DNA of 64,000 nucleotides from Phragmites australis (taxonomy: Eukaryota > Streptophyta > Magnoliopsida > Poales > Poaceae): assembly GCF_958298935.1 (NCBI RefSeq), contig NC_084942.1:19661501-19725500 (forward strand), read 5' to 3'. Each line of letters opens with the position of its first letter. Position 1 is the stretch's first letter. The translations under genes and the position numbers were made by a program. Positions 57,743-64,000 of this stretch are shown here, piece by piece. The notes beneath the pieces were generated by a model. The model saw only the letters and a list, made by a program, of their open reading frames with translations. It was not told the origin of the DNA and searched no databases.

Positions 57743-60700
57743 GTGTGACAACCCAAAATTTTTAAAAATGTCATTAAGCATTAATGAGTATCATTAGCAT
57801 CATAATTGAAGTTTCGATAAAGTAATTAATTCAATTGAAATTGAAAATAAATTGATAAATTTAATAGAAAATGTTGCATTGTGAAGGAACTCATAAAATT
57901 TCTATGCAACATAGTGTTGTAAATAATTTTAAAAATTATTCCATGTCACATGAAAAATATTAGTGATTTTTTCAAAAAAATTGGGATTCAAATTGAGGCC
58001 TTAAAAATCTGTGCAATTTGTAAAAGGTTGCAAATTTGAAGAATTTTAATTCAATTTTGGCTCAGGCCTTTTAGGTCAAACAAGTTAAAATGGATTCACA
58101 TAAATTATAGTTTCACACAAAATTTGTCCCATAGTTTTTAGGGCTTGGGAAGACATACTTTTGATCAGAGAGATGAAAGGGGATATTTTTCTCTTTGTCA
58201 GTTACTCTTCATCACGGCCCACTAGTCATCCCCTTCGTCCCCTGTCTCGGTCGAGTAGCTTCGAGAGAGGTCGGCCATAGAGCCACGCAGTCGGCCACTA
58301 AGGCACAACGTCAGCGCCAACTTCCTTACCTCTGAGCACATCGGCCATTGCCCTTATCCCTCTGTCCCCTCTCTCTCTGCTCAGTCTCTCCCTTCTCTCT
58401 CCCACTCGGCTGAACTCCACAAAGCAGAGCAGAGCACCGAATGACACCACCGCCGTCCAATCCACCACGCCGAGCCCCATATAGCCTAGTCTGAGCGCCT
58501 AGGAGCACGGAGGAAGGTCACATAATCTCTCCACCGCCGGATTCCCTTCTTCCCCGGCCAGATTCCCCGCGTAGACGCCTTCTTCCTCGGCGTCGGCCAG
58601 CCAACTCCACCCCTCACTGTCGAGCCACCTTACTGTCACCTCTTCGCGCCAACCGAGCACTTGGTGAGCTTCCTTGTGCCCCTGTAAGGCTTTTGCATGC
58701 GCTCATTTTGTCTTGGCCCATCGCCAGTGCGTCTATCTGCGTGGACCATTCACTGGTTCTGGCCGACCCCATCGGCCAGTAGCCATGCCATTGGATCCGT
58801 ATGCCCATGTAGAAGCTTTAGGTGCCTCGGCCGGGTGGTTTGCATCGCCTTTTTGCTGCTGGTGTGCCAGACTGAGCTGCGGTCGAGTTGTTGCCGCCGT
58901 GCTCTGCCGTTGGCTGCTTTCCGGTCATCGCCAACCACAACATGTGGCCCAATCATGATCCCTGCATTGCATAATTCTGTGGGTGCTCTCGGTTAGCCGG
59001 GACATACCGTCGTTCGGTGCCAGCGAAGCTAGGCTGAGCCGTCAGTCGGCCATGGCGCTGTGCAGGCCATGGCCTTTAGCCATTTTGACCGAAGGTCTAG
59101 TACCCAGCCCCACTTCCATGTCTGAGGCTAGCTCAAGCCCGGGTGCAAAAAGGATTCCGAGCCATTTTAATTCGATTAAATCGGCTAGAACTTGCAAAAT
59201 GCATAGGAAATTAAGTATAGCTCCGAAAATCATGAAACCAATTTTGTTAATCTTATTACTTGATGCCATGTTCATTAAAAATAATCACCCTCATGTTAAG
59301 TATAATTAATTTTCTAATTAGGTTTAAGCTTTAAGTTGGGCTTATTTAATTCCAAAAAATGTTAAATGTTTAACATAATCAAAATTAAGAAAATCATATA
59401 TGCTTTAAAATTCATGGCACAATACATTGCATCTCCACTTTGGTCATACACTGTGGAGCATCTTTCAATGCATGTCATCATACTCATTGCGATACACTGT
59501 CATCTTTATTTAGAAACCGATGCTTTGGAGTATCACGTGGTTGAAACCACAACGCGAATAAACAGAGTTTTGTGAGTGTTACGCAGGAAGTGTCAGGAAG
59601 GCATCAGGCAAGCATCTATCATATCTCTCCCATATTTTTGTGGGTTGTTGGTCAATTTACTAGGTCTTGCTATATGTCACATATGCATGTTTTAGCGAGT
59701 CAATGTCGGAAATCGGATAGATCCTATTCGTTGCATAGTACCTACCTTGACTAAGTTGTTAATCCCGATCCTTATAGCCTGGATATAACGTATCATGGTC
59801 CAACTTAAAAATGATACGAGAATTGCTTAGCATTTGCATAGGTCATCGGTAGAAGTCGAGTGATGGATGTTACCGTCATTCGTGAGCTACAGGACTTTCA
59901 ACTACTGTTACAAAGGAATGATAAGTTGGGATGATGAGTTGGAAAAATTAAGACGAGATGTGAGAGGGTGTAAGGGGCAGTTCAGGAGAGGAGACCCGGG
60001 TGCTATAGACTGCTTGCATCGTTTAAGCACTATCCATGGCGTCATTTTGCTTAAGCACTTCCCGTACTTACCACATGTCGATCTAATTGTAAGATAAGCT
60101 GATTATTATTTGTCGTGCTAATACTTGACTTGCGGTCCTATGACGTATAAGAAAAAGGATGAGGAGATGCAAGGTGGCAGGAGCCGAATGTGTCCAGGAC
60201 ATGCTCGTGGTAACCCCGGTGCCATAGGGGTATGTGTAAGTGGGTAGTTCCGGGTATGAGAAAGATTGTCTCGGGGGGTCAAAAGGATGGACCCAAGTCA
60301 TGTAGGTAAAGATATACCTCATGCAGGGTGTAAGAACAATTCAAATTACCATGCTCTCGGTTATGAGCATGCTTATGTCTATTTGGCAACATTGTAGAGT
60401 TTCGATCGGTTTGGGAAAAGGAATGACAGTATGTGGGCTTGTAGGAGAAGCATGTGCTAGTACTTATTTAAGTTGAGCAAGTTTACTTTGTTAAAATTTA
60501 TGTTTATTGTCAGTCAATGCTAGCATCTCATGTCTTTACATTGGTTAAAGTACTTTCCGCTGAGTCAACTTAACTTTATGGCTATTCCTTGCTATTCAAC
60601 TCAATGCATTATCTTTAGAGGCGGGATAATATATACCTATATTATGTAAGTCTTACAAGTACCTTCGTACTCAGAGTTCTTCCTTTAAGTTGATGCAGGT

Positions 60701-61058
60701 AATGACGAACTTGTATACGGGTATTTTTATCCTGTTGATGCTGGAGATGGCCAGGTATAGAGATCGAACGTCTGAGCTAGTCTCGTTGCGCCTTATGGGC
60801 GATGGTGCCACTGGCTGTTTGTTTTATTACTATCTTTTCGCTGCATATGAAAACTCTGATCTAAGTAAAAACTGGAACTCGAAACAAGGTTTGTAATAAA
60901 AGTTGAATTTTTTGCACTCTGTTCATATCTTATGATGAAACTATGTTGTAAACGTTATATGCTGTGATCTTGGGTTTTATTGAGCATATATCAAGACTGC
61001 CAGAATTACCTCCATTTTAATCAACTTAATTGTGATTAAACTGGGTGTAATTTGGACA
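57743..61058. mobile_element. LTR-like insertion (~3.3 kb) in the Gypsy-type element
   Basis: It begins TGTGACAACCCAAAATTTTT, a common grass LTR start, and ends near TTTGGACA at 61058, where the host element resumes with FDKAAFEAFTRCTKYL. The inside has no polyprotein, so a solo LTR of a large family is likely. A GC-richer block at 58200-59150 is leader-like. No matching 5-base duplication was found at the ends, so the boundaries are provisional. Confidence 0.5.
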
Positions 61059-63990
61059 GGTTTGATAAGGCAGCCTTTGAGGCATTCACAAGGTGCACGA
61101 AGTACTTGAGTATGTGCGACCTAGTCGAAGAGTTCGTGGCAGCCCGGATGTGGCATTTGAGTGAAGGCTTGTCCATCCCAGTCTTCGGCTCAAAAGGACT
61201 AGAGGGACTATTCCACCCCTAGCTCGATGTTAGAGGATTTACCGGTATGTTCACTGAGCCTTTCTTTTTATTGTTCTTTGATTTCCTGGCGTTCTTTTGC
61301 CCTGTGTAACAGATTTGATAGTAGCTGGGGTAGAAGCCGAAGTTGCGCTTCTTCTAGGGAAATATACTCAAGTCAAGGATCAAACCTGCACTGAATAGGG
61401 CTTGGGCAGCTGGTTGAACCGGATTTTTGAGCTACAAGGGCTTGCTTACCAGGATGCCAAAGCCGTCCTGGTCCTCAACGGCTCATGCCAAAGGTGGTTA
61501 CTCTTCAAACGTTGACATTAGTGAAGTTGCTGCCACTAAAATTCAGAGAAAGAAAAAATGGGGACCCTCCGGCTGACGGAGCCAGAAAGAAGAAAGCTCT
61601 GGCCCTGAAGAAAAGGCTTCGCACAATGGTCTTCGATGATTTTAGAGTTGAAAAAGACCTTGGGGGTCCCGAAGCACTTCCTGCATTACCCCTTAGACAG
61701 AAGCCCCCAAATGACGTAGTAGAAGCCCCCATAGTTTCGCAAAAGTATGCTACTGCTACGCAAGTGAATCTCATCGCCTCCCCCTTTTGCTCAGCGATGA
61801 TAAGGAAAATGAGCCGCTGGACCCGCAAGTTGCTACAGGACCGGTGGCGGAAGAAACAGAGAAAATCGATGAGCCTAACGACGTTGAAGGGGTAGGAATT
61901 GAGTCCTCCCCCAGCTCATCCTCCAACTCCACCTCTAGCTCTAGCTCAACTGAAGCTAACAGAGCCACAAAAACCAAAGAAGAGGGGAACGCTTCACCAC
62001 CTCGACCCCGTCGCACCGGCAAGGATCTCATGTATGTTAGCACCTCACACGATGCTAAAGTAATCGATACCAAAGCATTTAAGATTGCTTCATTTGAACC
62101 GAGTTCTGGGAAGGTGGAGGATGCAAAGAAAATATTCAACAATTTCGTCCTTCTCGTGCTCGAGATACAACTAGCATGAAAACCTGCCTTTGAACTCACA
62201 GATGCTTTTGATGTGGTGGCTGCAAAGGTATTTTGGTTTGTCATTATGGTATCCTTCGCATGCTCATTTCTATATTGTTGTACTATCATAGGTTACGCTT
62301 CTCTCATGCGCTCTGCGCAAACAAGCAAAGCAGGTAGAGGGTCGCGTGAAGGGCACGGAGGCCTTGAAGGCCATGTATCTCTCGCGTGCGGAAGAAGCCG
62401 AGGCCAGGCAAAAGGAATACGTCCAGCAAACGAAGGAGGCCATGCTGCACTCTCAAAAGCTTTAAAAAGAAGTGGCCAGCCTTTGCTCAGGTACGCGAGA
62501 CCTTGAACAACAAGTAATGACCCTTCGCGCAAGTGCTGAGGCGTCCGAAGCTAGTGTATCAGAGCTTCGAGCTCTTTACGGCGCTGAAAGAGTTGAAAAC
62601 CAACGATTGCATGGAGCATTGCAACAGGCGAAGCAATTCTCCTGCGACGCCATTAAAGAGCGGGTAGAGATTCTGGAGCCAAGGGCAGTCTAGGCTAGTG
62701 AAGCTATCAACTAGACTCTTGAAAAACTAGGTGCTTCGGCCATGCCTCCAATGCTCAGGAAGCTGATTTGGGTGACCTTCTCAATTGGATCGTTGAGTCT
62801 TTCGGCAACCTTCAAACTACATCCCAACTATATGGTGACTTCTGCGTCATGGTATCATCTCGAAGCCTCATCCAATCAATTGAGTTGACTGGTTGCGACC
62901 ATCACAAGGAGCTCCAGAGCCAATCATTATGCTACCCTTCGGATTTGTCCACTGGAGCGGTGTCGAAGGCATCGAGGGCCAGCGCGACATCATTTACCAG
63001 CAATTACTGGTGTAAGCATGGGCGTGATCTGGCCCTTCAAAAGGTGGAGAATAACCATCTTCGGATGAGTGTCTTTTGGCACACCTTCGAATCTGTTTGA
63101 TCATTTCTCCACATATTTTTGATTTGTTTTTGCTATAGGCTGCCGCGAAGACCAAAGGTGCCACGTCTTCTGTAGGACCCTCTACCCAAGGAGCCCTGCA
63201 ATCTACCCGCTTGCAAAGCATTGGCGATGAGCAGGTGTGAGTGACGAGCAACGTGCTGCCATGAGTTTGAAATGCTCTATGATGCTTGAAGCGTGTAATA
63301 TATACGTTTGGTTAACTTCTTATTAAATATTTTGACAATCTTCGCTTCTTGCGCAGGTCCTACCTTCGGACACTGTGCATATAGCTGAAGATATTGTACC
63401 GATCACCATGATGTGGGATAATTTTTTCACGTCTTGGACTTGTTGGAACTCTTTCCACTATCGTCATCCTGCCATAAAGTTTGACAAGTATTGACAAGCA
63501 AAGGCTAGGTTGTATGAGACGAGAATCGCTAACTCAAAAGCATTTTGGGAGTCATTCTACCCTTCGTACCTAGAGAGGGCCGAGAGGGAAATCTGCAGGA
63601 TAGCATGCGAAAACTACGAGCCTCCGCTTGTTTTCGTCGAGCTGAAAACTCAGCTAGTGGACAAAACCTATGGATCCCCGCTCAGACATTTTCAATTTTG
63701 TTATTGTCGAGGACCAGGTCCTTTGCACATTACACCATATGCGGAGGATCATAGTGCCTTGCCTGTGATTTCACATAGCACCTCTTCGGACAACTATATC
63801 AGATCTCTGTTAGATCCAACGAAGTCTTTTCAGGCTATTCAGGGCATTGCTTTCCAATTTGGTCGCAGCCGATTGTATAAGGACTTTGTAGATCTTGACA
63901 CCGATGAATTTTCTGAATAAATTCGTTATCCTTTGTTGTAGTCTCAGCAAGTCCTCGGCCCTTGAATTTTGAGCCGCGGAGACCTTCAGC
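61059..63990 (+). pseudogene. Gypsy-type element, 3' part: coiled-coil gag tail
   Basis: The reading resumes FDKAAFEAFTRCTKYLSMCD and LVEEFVAARMWHLSEG, then acidic Ser-rich sequence (61780-62010). A coiled coil LCSGTRDLEQQVMTLRASAE follows (62475-62690), then DLGDLLNWIVESFGNLQT. These are the C-terminal parts of the same retroelement protein family. Stops at 61220 and 62690 and frame changes are present. 63510-63920 holds a longer frame (MYETRIANSKAFWESFYPS) of unknown origin. No protease or reverse transcriptase is visible before the window ends. Confidence 0.5.
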
Positions 63991-64000
63991 GGCAACGTTC

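Overview
The window is plant nuclear DNA, almost certainly from a grass (Poaceae) and probably a panicoid. Genes are split by short GT-AG introns, exon 1 of the PPR gene is very GC-rich, and the repeats are typical grass families: CACTA ends carrying TTTGCCGAGTG or CAGTGCCGG arrays, PIF/Harbinger and Tourist elements, Stowaway MITEs, and Maximus/SIRE-type Copia and Gypsy LTR elements. There is no operon logic. Three multi-exon genes, all on the minus strand, sit in a nest of transposons.

Real genes. (1) 10418-13440: a HIPL-type (hedgehog-interacting-protein-like, sorbosone-dehydrogenase fold) secreted or GPI-anchored protein in 7 exons. It looks compromised: one splice donor reads GA instead of GT, and a Cys-rich N-terminal segment expected for the family is missing. 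(2) 30034-36819: a PAS-domain Raf-like MAPKKK in 13 exons, 741 residues, every junction in phase. (3) 51556-55024: GUN1, the plastid PPR-SMR retrograde-signalling protein, in 4 exons, 860 residues, apparently intact.

Layout. 1-967 is the end of an LTR. 3099-3565 is an inverted, decayed copy of the 5' part of the HIPL gene. 4256-10130 holds a Tourist-like MITE, a Gypsy LTR remnant, a CACTA remnant coding a DUF8039/Ulp1-type protein, and LINE ORF1 and RNase H remnants. 10418-13540 is the HIPL gene. 14380-18260 is a LINE fragment split by a 2.6-kb CACTA element that carries a captured cullin-1 gene piece. 20842-21262 is a Stowaway-like MITE with a SINE inside. 22591-25974 is a broken PIF/Harbinger element with convergent transposase and Myb-like genes. 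30034-36819 is the Raf kinase gene with a foldback MITE in intron 6. 37670-39290 holds a PWP2 (UTP1) pseudogene fragment and a minisatellite-bearing element. 40770-50279 is a dead Copia element of the Maximus/SIRE type with both LTRs. 51556-55024 is GUN1. 56270 to the end is a Gypsy-type gag region interrupted by a 3.3-kb LTR-like insertion.

The three host genes have no evident joint pathway; they are neighbours only. I found no convincing previously undescribed system. The most informative signals are genome-evolution events: gene capture by CACTA, inverted duplication of a gene 5' end, a mutated splice donor, nested insertions with readable target-site duplications, and microhomology deletions in one LTR. 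All family assignments were made by reading translations by eye; no database search was run.
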